A stretch of DNA of 64,000 bases from Pleodorina starrii (lineage: Eukaryota; Chlorophyta; Chlorophyceae; Chlamydomonadales; Volvocaceae), in NCBI GenBank assembly GCA_030267565.1, contig BRXU01000004.1:2982501-3046500 (forward strand), in the 5' to 3' direction. Made by a program: the position numbers and the translations under genes. The notes beneath the pieces are model-generated. The model saw only the letters and a program-made list of their open reading frames with translations. It was not told the origin of the DNA and did no database searches. Below are positions 1-11,944 of this stretch, one piece after another. Within the stretch, counting starts at the first letter, position 1. The number at the start of each line of letters is the position of its first letter.

Positions 1-1743
1 TGGTGCTGCTCGTTATTGTGTGGGGAGGGCGAGGCCCCCCGCTGGCCTGTGCGACCCTGGCGTGTGCTGACGGCAACCGACGGCCGTCGCCGTCGGCGCC
101 TGCGTCGCCGCTGCTGCGTTTGTGTTCGGTTGAAGCGCAAAAGGGATCGGCGGATGGACAGGCCTTGTCTGTTTCTGTCCACCGCAAGCCCGCGCTTAGA
201 AAGCTGCTAGGGTGGCGCCGCAAATGCAACGCCCGCTGGCCGGATGCACGGGCCGGGCTGGGAGCCTCGACTGTAACGGGCGGCAGATACCGACACGATA
301 GTGCCGCCGGTGCTCGCGACGTGGATTCGTCGAGTGCTGGTTTTGTTGTGCCGCCCCCCTTAGCCGTTCGAGCTTAGCGCGGGCTATCTTTCTTCACAGC
401 TCGTGCAGAAAACGCGCGAGGTGCCGTCGAGCAATCGGTCAGCTGCTTGCACACGCAGCTGCCGTAAGCCGCGGTGCGGGCTCTTGCCACCAGGGCCTCA
501 CATCATGCGGCACAAACCGGCTTCGCGGCTCTTCAAGGCTGGCTGAGCCCCGTCGCTCGGCTGCACCTAAGGCACCGCAGTATGCCATACCGCCCAGATT
601 CCTGGTGCCCTGCCCTCAGCACGCGACATCACAATATCACATGCAGGGTGCAGCACGCGGCGCTGTCTGGTCTGGGGGTACTGTGCTTTCCTTTTGACCT
701 GGTCGTCTCCGCTGCGGCGCAGAAGGCCAGATGACCCGCTGGCTCTGCTCCTCCTCCTCCTCCTCCGAAGGGGGTCGGGGGCCCACTGCAACAACCAACC
801 ACAACACAGCATGCAGCGCCCACACCAGGCCGTCACAGCGTTGCGTCAAATCAAGGTCGTCACCCATCGGTTCGTTTTTTTAGCGTGTCACGCCGAGTGA
901 CGCGCGTCACGGGGGATCGCGCGCCCTCAAACAGTCCACGGCCGAACGTGTCCGCATGGGGCCGTTGGCGAGCGCCCCCATACCTTGGCCTGGCCTAGCC
1001 AGTAGCCACCGATACGCGCTGGCTGGGCACGTGGACAGTACTACCGGTATCAGCACCACCAGGCGAACGAGGGCGACCATCGACCAGCCCAGCCCACCAG
1101 CTCGACACCCGGCCTAAAACGCCTTTCGGCGTGCGTGGTGTCGCCTTTCCTCCGCCCCCCGCACAGCTGCCTTTGTCCTTCTGCCGAGGGCAGGTGTCCT
1201 GCCCCCTCACCCCACCACAGCAGCAGACCTGCTGCCGCAGCCTCCAGCCATGCCGTCCTCGCCTGCCAGCCAGACTCATACGAGGGGGGATACATCCAGC
1301 GCTGGGCTGGGCGCGGCTGGCTCCCGCTTCTGCCAGCGCCTCCATGTTCCAAGCAGGCTCATACAGGAGCAAGGGCTCATACAGCTGGCAATCCTTTTGG
1401 GCCCAAAAGTAAAACGGTTCATCCAGGTCCAGGTCCAGCTCCCATATCCAGGTCACGAACCCGGTCCTAGTCCCAGCCCAGCAGTCCCGCGCAGCTCCCT
1501 CCACCACCTCCCACAGCCAGCCGCCCCAACCCTGTGCGCCCCTTGGACCCCGGCCACCGCCGCACGCTCCCCGCCTCTCACGCCTTCCTCCACACCCATT
1601 GCCGCGCGCCCATCATGCACCCTCCTCCCTTCCTGCCGCACAACCTCCGCCCCCGACTCCCACCCACCCACGCACCCCCACTTCCTCCCACCTCCCTGCC
1701 ACGACCACCACCACCCTGCCACCACCCCACCACACCCTCGCCC
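1..1743. other. No gene recognised at the left edge
   Basis: Open frames on both strands here have no recognisable domain and look like by-products of high GC content. The stretch from about 1600 to 1740 is strongly C-rich and probably includes the 3' untranslated region of the minus-strand gene ending at 1744. I saw no TGTAA poly(A) signal on the minus strand in this stretch. Confidence 0.4.
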
Positions 1744-3933
1744 CTACCCCAGCGCCTTGAGCATGATTCGCGCCATGTCCACCAACCGCATCCGCTCGCC
1801 GTCCTCCGCCCCAAACGTCGCCGCCGCCGCCTCCAGCTCCTCCGCCGCCCGCGCCCTCTCCTCCAGCTGTATCAGCGCCAGCGCCGTCACCAGGTGCGCC
1901 TCCCCCACCGTCACGTGACCCGAGCCCAGCGCCGCCGCGCGCGTGCGCGTAATGTCCGCCAACATGTCCACCACCTCCATCAGCTGCAGCCGACCCACCG
2001 GCAGAGCCACCGCGCCGGGCCGCCCGCTGCCGCCGCCGGGGCCGGAGGCTGCTGCCGGGTCTGTGAGTCCCAGCACCACCGCGTTGAGTGTGGCTGCCCA
2101 GATGGCCACAACCTGGTCGTTGCAGGAGGCGGCCTTGTCCATATCGCCGGAGGACTGGAACACCTGGGGGAAAGGGAGAGGGGGGATGGAGGGAAGATGT
2201 ACTTGAGGGTACTTGAGGTTGGTTGGTTTCCGGTTCGTAATTAGGAAAGGGAGACAGGGAGGGAGGGGCGTGAGGGGTGGGTGGGTGGGTGTGTTGGTGA
2301 GGACCCACATGGAGACAACCCGCACGGAGGCCGAGGCCGGGGAAGAGGTGGTGGCGGTGGCGGTGGGGCGGCAAGGGAGTCCGTCCCGCCCCAGGGCTGA
2401 GTGGGGAGGGCGTGGAGGGGGTGGAGGAAGTGGAGGAAGTGGAAGTCGTCCCCCGTCCTACCCTACCCCTCCTCATCCCTTCAATGCCTGGTAAGTATTA
2501 AAGGGTTCTCGATCGCCTACGTCCCTCCGCTGAGGTATCGTTTCTCTCACCCCTCCCCACCGGTCACCGCCCTCTCCACCACCCTCCCACCCTCCCACCC
2601 TCCCTCCCTCCCTCCTCGCATCACCCGCCGGCCTCCTTCCCCCAAGCCTGGATCCGTTCACCAACGTCGCCCCAGTCCCCCCCGTCTGCAATCTCATCTT
2701 GTTTACCCCTCCCCCAAGGAGCCCCTTCCACCCCCACCCCCTCCCCCGACACCCACACGCACCCCCCTCACCCTACCTTGCCCATGTTGTAGTACCCCAG
2801 CGAGGTGCGCACATCCTCCGGCCCGTACTCCAGCGAACAGTAGTACACGTCCTCAGCGAACGCGTGCAGCGCCTCCGCGTGCTTGGACTGGAACGCGTAC
2901 AGCTGGCCGTACAGCCTGCTGAGCTGGCTCTTCATGATGCTGGTGGTCAGGCCCGGCTCCTTCATGGCCAGCCAGGAGGCCAGTGCCAAAAAGTCCTCGC
3001 ACTGCTTGGCCCGCCGCAGTCCCAGGTTGGCCTGCGCCGCCAGCAGGTACAGCGGAAAGAGCTGCAGCGCGGGTGCGGGCTTGAACAGCGCCTGACCCTG
3101 CTGTACGGCGTCCAGGGCCACGGGCAGCGCCAGCTCGTACTCGCCGGCGGCCATGAGGCGGGCGGCCTCCTGTCCGGGTGGTGGTGGGGGGGGGTGGAGG
3201 ATTTGGGTGTAAGAAGGATGAGACCGCGCCGCGGCGGTGGGGGGATGGGGGGCGGGAAGGTCGGGGAGGGGAGCGGGGCAGGGGTTGGGGGAGGGAGGGG
3301 AAGGGGGTGGACATGTGCAGGGGGAGGGGGATGGCAAGGGTGTGGGTGTGAGGGGAAGGGGTGAGGGTTGGGGGAGGGAGCGAGTGGGCAGTTTCTGGTG
3401 GGACGGGGGCTGAGTGAGGGGTCATCCTACGTTGGAGAGTGCTGGCGGGACGGAGGACGGCGCCGGACGAGAGGCGGTTCAGGTTGGGGGGTCACGTATG
3501 AACCCCCGCAAGGCCAAGCACCACTATGGTCCCAGCCCCAGCCCGGGGGGAGGGGGGCACCTGCGACGCCAGCTTTAAGAGCGCCAGCTTGAAGGGCTGC
3601 ACCAGCTCCATCCTGCGCTTGTCGACTAACAAGGTTTCGACCGTTGAAGCTGGCAGGAGGCACACTCCCTGGGAGTTTGCGCTGCTCTCCACGGGGAGGT
3701 GCAGCTCCGCCACGGTGTGTAGTACATCCCGGTTTGCGGACTGCAGCTTTGGAAGCTTATTTTTCCGCAGTTCCTGTTGGTGAGAGAAATTGGTGTGGGG
3801 TGTTGCAGGGGTTTGTGGATATGTGCAGCAAGAGAACTGCAGCAGGGTGGACATTGCGACTCACTTGGAGGAAGGCAGTCGGGCTCTCCTGGAAGAGCTC
3901 CACAGCAACCTCTCCCATAACGAATAGCTGCAT
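1744..3933 (-). CDS. ZMYND12: ZMYND12/p38-like axonemal dynein-associated protein
   Basis: The spliced minus-strand model has four exons: 3933-3865, 3773-3561, 3169-2777 and 2163-1744. All junctions are GT-AG and phase 0, giving about 364 residues. Exons 3 and 4 encode helical-repeat (TPR-like) sequence closely resembling animal ZMYND12. Landmarks are AEDVYYCSLEYGPEDVRTS, then GYYNMGKVFQ and an IWAATLNAV segment. In Chlamydomonas the ZMYND12 orthologue is p38, which works with p44 (TTC29) in inner-arm dynein d of the ciliary axoneme (established knowledge). The N-terminal MYND zinc finger of mammalian ZMYND12 is not visible, as no Cys/His pattern occurs in exons 1-2. I chose the ATG at 3933 because exon 1 joins exon 2 in phase; an upstream exon cannot be excluded. 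The family assignment is good and the first exon moderate. Confidence 0.78.
2490..2550 (+). repeat. Intronic copy of a dispersed repeat start
   Basis: Within the last intron of the ZMYND12-like gene, a segment begins GGTAAGTATTA and runs to CCGCTGAGGTATC. It resembles 21650-21722 and the complement of 45345-45250, which lie in retrotransposon-like DNA. It is shorter by about 12 bases and diverged, so it is probably a relic of the same dispersed family. Confidence 0.4.
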
Positions 3934-4118
3934 GACAGAATTGCGCAAGTTGCAGTGGGACCTTTCCGCAAGGTTGCGCTAATGCAAGGTAGCCCACCTT
4001 CCCATTGTTTGTGTGCAGTTGATGTAATTGGGCTTCTCCTAAGGAGAAGACTGTGTATGTTAACGTTGCCATCCTGGTCAATTTGCCCGGGCTGACCGGG
4101 CCTTCTTAGAAGAACCAA

Positions 4119-5704
4119 TTTTGTCGCTCAGAACGCACGCAGAGCATCTAAACGTCGTTCTGTGGATTGATCACCTATAGTAAGCAGTCAAGCAGGGTCG
4201 CAAATAAATTGTAACAATGGTCAAATGCACCTTTGCAAATAACAATAACTAGGATAATTGCAGTCTTGAGAAATGGTCCACACTGCAACTAAATTGCAAG
4301 CTGATAATGAACGTTGCGAAACGGTGCCGATCTGCCGAAGAAAGTAATGTACGGCGTGATGGCAGTTGCAAACAACGACCCAAGGTTCACGGCAGCGTCG
4401 GTGGTGACGCTCGTAAAAGCACTAGATGCACGTTCCGGAGTTTATGTTATTGACGTGCGCCTCTGGGGTTTTATTTCGCTTCGTCTGAACAGTTGCGCCG
4501 CGTGTCTGAACAGGTCTCAAGCTCCTTGGCCTAGCACGGCCTAGCGTACCGTAGAACTGTCCTGACTCGGCCCGCAGCTCCTTACCTGCCCGTCATCCCC
4601 CAAATCCCCCTCACAACCCTTATCACTACGGCCCGCGGGGTGGCCACCTGGCACCTGTGCCAGCTGGCGCTGTGGTGGGGGAGCCACTCCGGACCAGTCG
4701 ATGATCAGTGCCTCTGGTAACCCCAGCCCATGAATCCGGCAAGCCGATGGGGCCCCCTGCAGCTGTGCAGCTTTGCGCAACATGCAGCTGCAGTTGACAG
4801 CGGAATGTGCACCGGAAACGGCCGCGGAGGGGCATGTGAGCAACGACGGGGCTATGAGGCTGGCCAAGCAGATTTCTATGTTCGAGGCGGCATTGCTGCT
4901 GCTGGTGTGGCGAGTCGGTGTTGGTCTGGGTGATAGTCCAGGAGACGAGCAGCACCATGGTATGGGCAGTCAGCCGGGGGGCCCTGGAAGGCTTGGGAAC
5001 GGTGAGCAGGCACATGCCCGCACGAACCGGAAAGCGGTCTACGCTTCTTCCCGGGAGGCTGCTTGTCAGCTGAGGCCGTTTGGGGCGTGCACCGATCGGC
5101 GAGGATTACTGCCCGGGCTAATGCACGTTCTGCGTCTTCCGTCCCGGTAAGTCACAGGCTTCGGTGCTCTCATAGACGGCGGGCTGCAACGGGGCTGCGC
5201 GAGGAACTGACAGCCACCTTGCTGTGCTGCTGCTGTTTCTCCATTGCTCTAGCTCACATGTTGTTTTCGGCCGGGCTCCGGTTCCGGGGTTTCGGTGCAA
5301 GGCTAGCTGCTGCCACAGTCAGAGCACGCTACGAAGGGGAGTGCATGAGGTTTATGGTCAAAATTATATGGAGTAAGGACCAAGTGTGTTATGGGGGTGC
5401 AAGCTAAGAGAGGTCGGCACTCGGGGGGAGTTGTGGCGAGGAGTTGTCTGTTGTCCGGCACAGCTCGCGACGTGGATGTTTCAATTCTTCACTTTCATCT
5501 TCATGCAGCTTTATCAAACGTATATTCGCTTGAGTTTATGTACATAACTAGAGCGACTTGGAACGCAATGGCCACCTGGCCAAAGTTTGTACATCTGAGG
5601 CAACTGCCAGAAAAAGCCTGGTGCACCAACGCGGTTTATCTAAATAGCAAACTTGCACAGTTTAAGTAACTGTATCAGTATCTGCTTAGCAGCAAACTAG
5701 CGCG
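4119..5704. promoter_or_regulatory. Divergent intergenic region
   Basis: This gap separates the minus-strand ZMYND12-like gene and the plus-strand hydrolase gene, which start outward from it. The part from about 4140 to 4350 has clearly lower GC than the flanking genes, as expected of promoter DNA here. No specific element or convincing short gene was recognised. Confidence 0.4.
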
Positions 5705-8700
5705 ATGTACGCGCCACGGTTTGACAACCGCCTCCCAGGTCCCATGCTGTCGAGGCCTGCGCAGCACCACCCACACCGCTCCCCAGCGGATCCCAGCATG
5801 TCCTTCGTCAAGCGGCAGTACGCCTTCCTCATCGTGGCCTGCCTCGTCGCCGCTAACACCATCTTCTACAGCACCTCCGTCCTCCTCACCCGCCTGCCCG
5901 ACGCCACCGCCCCCTCCATCCGCCGCCTGCCCCGCCACCCCGCCCACTCCTCCTTCCTCGCCTCCATCTCTCCTCCCTCCTCCTCCGCCCACACACCACT
6001 CCCCGCCTGCAATGCCTCCGCCTCGCCCTACGCGCTCCAGCTCCGCGGCGCCGCGCACTTCCCCTCCCTCGCCGCCTTCCTCACCCAAAACACGCTCATA
6101 ATGGAGGACCTCCACCCCGCCTGCTACTGGGTCATCACCCGCCAGCTCGCCCCCGACCGGGCCTCAGAACACCGCCTCATCTCCCTCATCGACTGGGGCC
6201 TCACCGTGCCCAACTCCGCGCTGCTGCCGCTGCCGGCCGGTGTGCTGCCGCTGTTCACCCGCGCGCCGCTGTCCGTGAGCTGCAGCTGGGAGCAGGCGGA
6301 GCGGCAGTGGCAGGCCGCCCACGCGGCCTCCGCGGAGGTGTATCCGCTGAAGCTGCGGGAGGAGATGCTGAATGAGAGCGCGGGCGTGGCGACGCGGGGA
6401 CTGGGCCACCCGCAGGGGCTGTTCTACCGGGTGTCGCTGCCGGTGCTCCTGGAGGGGCAGGAGGGGGAGGAGGCGGGGGAGGGAGAGGAGGCGGGGGAGG
6501 GAGAGGAGGCGGGGGACGGAGAGGGGAGGGCGAAGGGCAGTGGCGGCGGCGGCGGCGGAGGAGGAAGCAGAGGTGGTTCTGTGGGCGGACGGGTGGCGCG
6601 TCAGGAGCGAGAGTGAGTAAGGTGGTGCTGGTGCTGGGGCTGGTGCTGGGGCTCACCCTGCGGCGGAGGGGGGGGGCAGCGGGGGGGGCTGGGAAGGGAA
6701 GGGCTGGGGAGAAGGGCGGCGGGGAGGCGGAGACAGGCGCGGACGGGCGGGCGCGGAGGGGTGTGAGGGTGCGGCGTCGAGTCCTTTGCGTGCATCCTCT
6801 GCTGGGCCAGGCGGGTTGTGAGGGGGTGAGGGGGTGAGGGGCCCCTACCGATACAGGCAGGCGGAGGGTTGGCAGTTCCTGCCACGCTCGTCCAAGCCCG
6901 GGTCGACATAACCCCCCGTCCCCTCTCCCGTCAGCGCGCGTAGGCACTGACCGCTGCCCGCTGTCTCAATGGCGGTCTGGTGGTCTGGCCGGGTCATTGG
7001 TCCTCGTGGGGAGAGAGACGGTGATCAGCGGTGGGCTGAAGAGCCCTCCTACCTGACCCTGACCCTGAACCTGAACTGAACCTGAACCTGAACCCTGCCC
7101 AACATGACCCCGCTTCCGCCCCCACCTGCAACCCGCCCTTTCCCCCCTCCCCCTCCGGCTCCGACCTATACGTGGACAACTCCCCCTCCCCCCCGGAAGG
7201 CTGTTCTTCGCGGAGGATAGATTCTCTGGCGGCGAGCGCCTGGTCCCCATGCGGTCCATGACGAAGGCCCTGGTGGCGCTGCTGTGCATGGCGCTACAGG
7301 TAGGTACGGCATGTACGGCAGCGTGTACGGCAGGTTGGGTGTACGTACGGAGAGCTCACGAGGTTTGCGGCGACGGGTGGGGCGGTGCGGGCGATGGTTC
7401 ACCTCCGGCTCCTCCGCGGGCTGACTCCTGGAGCTGTCCACGGCCCTCGTCAGCTCGATTCCTCCCCCCTCCCCCAACCCCTCGCGTCCCCCCCAGGACC
7501 GTGGGTTGCTGTCGGTGGACGATCCCGTACACGTGTACCTGCCTGCCTGGCGCGAGGGGGCGTACGTCAACATGACCTTGTCGATGCTGCTCACGCACAC
7601 GGCCGGGTACGACAACGCGTACCACGACGACCTCATTTTGGCGGTGAGGGATTTGGGGGAGGGAGAGGGGTGAGAGGGGAGGCGGAAAGGGGCGGGGTGC
7701 ACACTGGGGTTTTGGGGATTTGGGGGAGCCTTTGGAGGCCTTTGGTGGAGACACCACCTTCCCCTCCCAGCGTGCGGCCACAGCACCCGCACTCCAGTAC
7801 TCGGGTACATCCTGGGGTGTGGGCGGTGGAGAGACTCTTGCGGGGCCTTCTCTTGCAGACTTCGTGCTGTACATTGTTGTACATGTCGTACATGGTGCTG
7901 TGATGCCATGCTCTCCGCAGTTCCACCAACCAGACCAAAGCCGCTGCCGCTACGGTAGTCCAACCGCTGCGTGTCTGCCCCTTCCCCTCACCTCACGTTG
8001 CCGCCACCTCCCCGCCCGCCTCCCCCGCCAGCCCGGCAACATCTCCCTGCTCGAGTCCGCGCACCGCTCCCTCAACCGCACCCCGCTGGTGGGGCCCCCG
8101 GGGAGGCAGTTCCTGTACACCGAGATCGGCTTCCAGGTGGGGTGGTGGGGTGGGGTCCTGGGTGGGATGGGTGGTGGTTAGGGAGTGGGCTTCGGGTGGG
8201 TTGGGGAGCCTATGAGTGGTTGATTGAGCGAGAGGTATAGTTGCGGTAACTAGGGGGCGGGGTTCGGCTGTGGAGTGCGCGGGTTTTAGAGTTGTTGTTG
8301 TTGTTGTTAAAGTGTAGGGAAGTAAGAAGGGGGAAAAGAGAGGAGGGCAGCGTTGCGGCGTCATCCCGGGCCCTCACACGGCTCCTCACACGGGCCTGCT
8401 GCCCTCTTCGACGGAAGACGACATCACGTGGTGCCGCCAGCCCTGCCCCCCCCCCACCACCACCACCACCGCGCCTTCAGTCTTTGCTCCGGTGCGCGTT
8501 TGTCAAAAGGCATCCCCGGGCCCCCGCCCCCCCCCGACTCCCTCGCCGTCGCTTCACCCCTCCCTCGCCTCCCTCCTCCGCTGCCCCGGGAACCCGCGCT
8601 GTCTGCGGCGGCCCAGGTCCTTGGCGCCGTGGTGGAGGTGGCCGGCGGGGCGCCCTTCCACCAGTTGCTCGAGTCTCTGGTGCTGCGCCCCGCCGGGCTG

Positions 8701-10077
8701 TGCAGCACCCGCATCGTCAACTGGTGGGCAGACACGTTGCCGACCCACGGGCCACTCATACCCGATTGCGAAGCCGCCGAGCCGCCGCCGGCGCAGGTGC
8801 CGGCGGCGGGGGCTGCCTCCACCTCCACCTCCACCTCCACCGTCCGCCGCTGGGGGTGGATCCGTGGATCCAAATGGGGGGAGCGGAAGCGCCAGCCGAG
8901 TCCCCCAAGGAAGGGAGAAGGCAGAGGGAGGTTGGAGGGAAACGAAGGGGGAGGGGCGGGAGAAGGAGGGAGAGGAGGGGAGGAGGACACGGAAGGGGCC
9001 GGTGGAGATCAGCGGGCGGGAGGGGGCGGTGACGGGCCCGGGGGCGGTAAGGAGGCTTGGGGTGGTGGCGGCGGTGACGGCGGCGGCGGTGGGGAGCAGT
9101 GGTCGCCCAATCCCTCGATCGCCATTGGCGGCTTCACCACCGCCGCCGACCTCAACCGCCTCCTGGGCCTCCTGGCGAACCGCGGGAGGGCCGCCTGCTG
9201 CGGACCCGCCCTCGCCGCGCCTGCGGGCGGCCCGGCGCCGTCGCCGGCGGGTGGACCGACCCACGGGTCAGCGGACGTCCATCGCCGCTCCCTCCACCTG
9301 ACCCACGGCCGCCGCAGCCGGGCCGGACGGCGCCGCGACATCACCACCACCTCTCCGCCAACTCCCCCACCACCTCGACCTCAACCCCGTCCTCCACGGC
9401 TCGAGCGCGGCGGCGGCGGAGCCGCCGCCGCCGCCGCCGCCACCGATGCCGATGCCAGCGGTGGCGGCCGCCGCCACTGCCAGTGCGGCGCGCGCGTGGT
9501 TTCGGAGCGCGGCGTCGATGCGATGCTGAGCCGTCAGCCCACGCCCGGGCTGGAGCAGTCGTCTCTGGTGCAGGCCTTCATGCGCGCTACGCCGGGGACG
9601 GCGCAGCTCATCACGGGCATGGGCCTGCTGGACCGCCGCGCAAACGAGGCCTGGCGAGATCAGGTGTGGGGCGGCTTTGGCTACGGCTACGGGCTGTGGC
9701 TGTTACGCAACAACGCCACCGGCGACGACCACGTGTGGATGTTTGGCGCCTTCAACACGGTCGCGGGGCTGCTGACACTGGGAGGGAACAGCAGCGCGGC
9801 GGCAGTGGTGGCGGCGGCGGAGGCGAAGGTGGAGGTCGACAGCGAGCGGAGAGCGGGAGGGGAGGGCGGGAGGGGCGTGGGAAGCGGGAGGGAGAGGGAG
9901 AGGGAGGCGAGGCGAGGGACGGCGGTGGAGGGCGGGGAGGAGAAGGGGGCGGGGGGTGGGGAGGGCAAGGGGGGTGCGGGGCAGGGGGTGCGTGTGGCGG
10001 TGGTGGGGTTGAGCTTGTCGTCGTTCAATGGGATGTGGGTGGTGCTGTCAGGGTACCTCGCGGCGGCGGCGGCGTAG
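5705..10077 (+). CDS. Membrane-anchored beta-lactamase-fold serine hydrolase
   Basis: Five exons (5705-6612, 7200-7299, 7497-7643, 8032-8136, 8617-10077) join in phase to give about 906 residues. Residues 39-61 form one hydrophobic segment after a short basic N-terminus, consistent with a signal anchor. The penicillin-binding/class C beta-lactamase family is shown by the S-x-x-K motif (SMTK, residues 322-325, in exon 2), MLLTHTAGY in exon 3, and FLYTEIGF followed by a VLGAVVEVAGG helix, which fits the usual YSN-G position. A GGFTTAADLNRLL block and a C-terminal WMFGAFNT segment follow. The YxN asparagine is Glu here (Y414-T-E), so activity may differ. About 330 residues of Gly/Arg/Ala-rich filler lie inside the last exon. 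Substrate is unknown; relatives include esterases, peptidases and LACTB. Translation could instead start at 5798, which leaves only a few residues before the membrane segment. Confidence 0.75.
7155..7180 (+). repeat. Copy 1 of the CCTATACGTGGA motif
   Basis: This is a match to a short dispersed motif whose core is CGGCCTATACGTGGATA. It lies in a C-rich tract just before the 3' splice site of intron 1 of the hydrolase gene. Related copies are near 27119, 28241, 31508 and 32523. Confidence 0.6.
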
Positions 10078-10185
10078 GGAGCAGCCTGGGGGGGGGGCCG
10101 GGGCTCAGCCACGTCGTTGTGGCCGGGGGGGAAGATGGGGGTCCGTTGGGGCGGGGCGGGTGCGAAGGGGGGCTGGGAGGGGCTT

Positions 10186-10190
10186 TGTAA
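10186..10190 (+). terminator. TGTAA poly(A) signal
   Basis: TGTAA, the usual green-algal polyadenylation signal, lies 109 bases after the stop codon of the serine hydrolase gene. A second TGTAA follows near 10231. The first is the likelier one by distance. Confidence 0.5.
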
Positions 10191-11944
10191 ATACGCGTCG
10201 TGCCAGCGGTCGTGAGCTCCCTTTCCCTCCTGTAATGCCACGTGATGTGATTCGATGCGGCTCATCCCTTGCGCCATTATGGACCCTTGCACTATTACAC
10301 CGGCAGTGGCGGCGGCGCCGGCGGTGGTAGTTATGGTGGCAATGGTGGCAGTAGTAGTGGTGGTGACAATGGGCTCGACCACCTGGGAAGAGTCCTTCGG
10401 AAGGCGGGGTCACCGAGGCTGAAGCGACCATGTGGACCCATACAGCCACCCAACCCAACCCAACCCAACCAAACGGTGATGGTGGGTGCAAGGGGCACTA
10501 CTAGCCCTGGGAAGGTACATGTGTGTATAGCAGACCTGTAGTACATACGGGAGGATTGTGTGAAGGAGGCGAGCGCTTTGGAGCGGGACAGCAGTAGGGA
10601 ACGGCGCGAAGTAAAAGGGAAACAGCGGGGGGGAGAGAGAGGGGATGTAGAGAAAGAGGGTGATGTAGGAGGAGAGAGGGGGGGACTGGGCTCGACGCGG
10701 GACTGGTGACTCGGATGCATCGCCTGTGTGTTCATATGTGGCATGGAAGGCTTTATGGGAGGCTTCGTGGATTTCATGACTCATTCTTTCTCCAACGCTG
10801 TGTGATACGGTACAATGGTTTAAGGAATAAGAACATGAGATGGGGGTCCGTGTGGGGATTGCCAGTTGCTGGCCGTTTCTGTGCTCCTGTCTCCTCACAC
10901 GGTACCGGTGATTTTGTAGCTCAGTGCTGAGTCGGAACGGCCGATGTGCCCCCAGGTCTGGTAACGGGGAGACCGGGGGCCGGTTGCCAAGGGCCCTGAC
11001 ATGGCAGGATCTCCTCCGCCCGCAGGCCAGGTCAGGCAGGGCGCGTGTTTGGTCCCGCTCGCGCGCGGGGCCTTGGCATTGCGCCTGTGGAGAAGCAGCC
11101 GGGAGGGGTGGAGGGTGGCCAGGAAGGCACTTTGGCAGCATCACGCACATGGCCCTCAACTCAGCGGTGCTGCAGCTCCAGCAAGGCGTCACAGTCATGG
11201 GCCGCCACACAACATGTGCCCTGGTATTAAGGTGCCGTAAAGGCAACCAACCAACCAACCAACCAACCAACTGAACCCGTTTTATGTCGTGTCGTGGTTG
11301 TGCCGCACACGAGGGCCTCCTCCCTCCTCCGCCATGTCGTCATGCACGCACGATGCCAGCACAAATCAAAAAAAGTACTACAAACGCGCCCCCCAGCAAT
11401 GAAAGAACTACATAGCTACAGCCCACCCACCCGCCCAGTAACGAAATAACGAAATGTCCGTACTCCTGAAGTTCTGTTCGGCGCTCGCTGCCGCCCTGCA
11501 TTCCCCCGGGATGAAGACTCATCGTGCTTCCAGGGGCGGTGGGCCCCGGGTGTCAGCCTTGACGACAAAGCGCAGGGAGGCACCCCAACCCGACCCGACC
11601 CGACCCGAACCGTGGGTCGTGGCACCCGACGAACCCCACAGACAGCGTCGCCCTGCAGCGCGCATGTGAGACTGCGGGCGGGCGGGCGGGCGGGGAGAGG
11701 TGTCAAGCGAACCAACCCCATCCCCATGCGCACCCCGTAAAGCCACGCCCAAGGGCCCAACCAGTCCATGCACACCCGCATACACACACCCGCATACGCA
11801 CGCCCGTCGTTTCCCCTCATACGCTATCTCGACAATGGCTCCCATGCTTGCTTGCATGCGCTCCGAAGTTGCTCTCTCCCACCCGCCTAAGCCGCGGCCC
11901 CTTCCCCTCCCCCCTCCCCGCCCCCCCTCGCCTCCCCGCCCTCC
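10191..11944. other. Convergent intergenic region with simple repeats
   Basis: The stretch lies between two genes that end toward each other. It holds several short tandem arrays, including (CCAA)n near 11247-11271, a CCCAA run near 10447, and GGCGG/GGTGG-type runs near 10300-10370. No ORF with a recognisable domain was found. Confidence 0.4.

Noticed and set aside
995..1507. A 170-codon minus-strand ORF downstream of the ZMYND12-like gene
   Set aside because: No domain or splice support; the repeated Asp-Leu and Gly stretches look like read-through of non-coding sequence.
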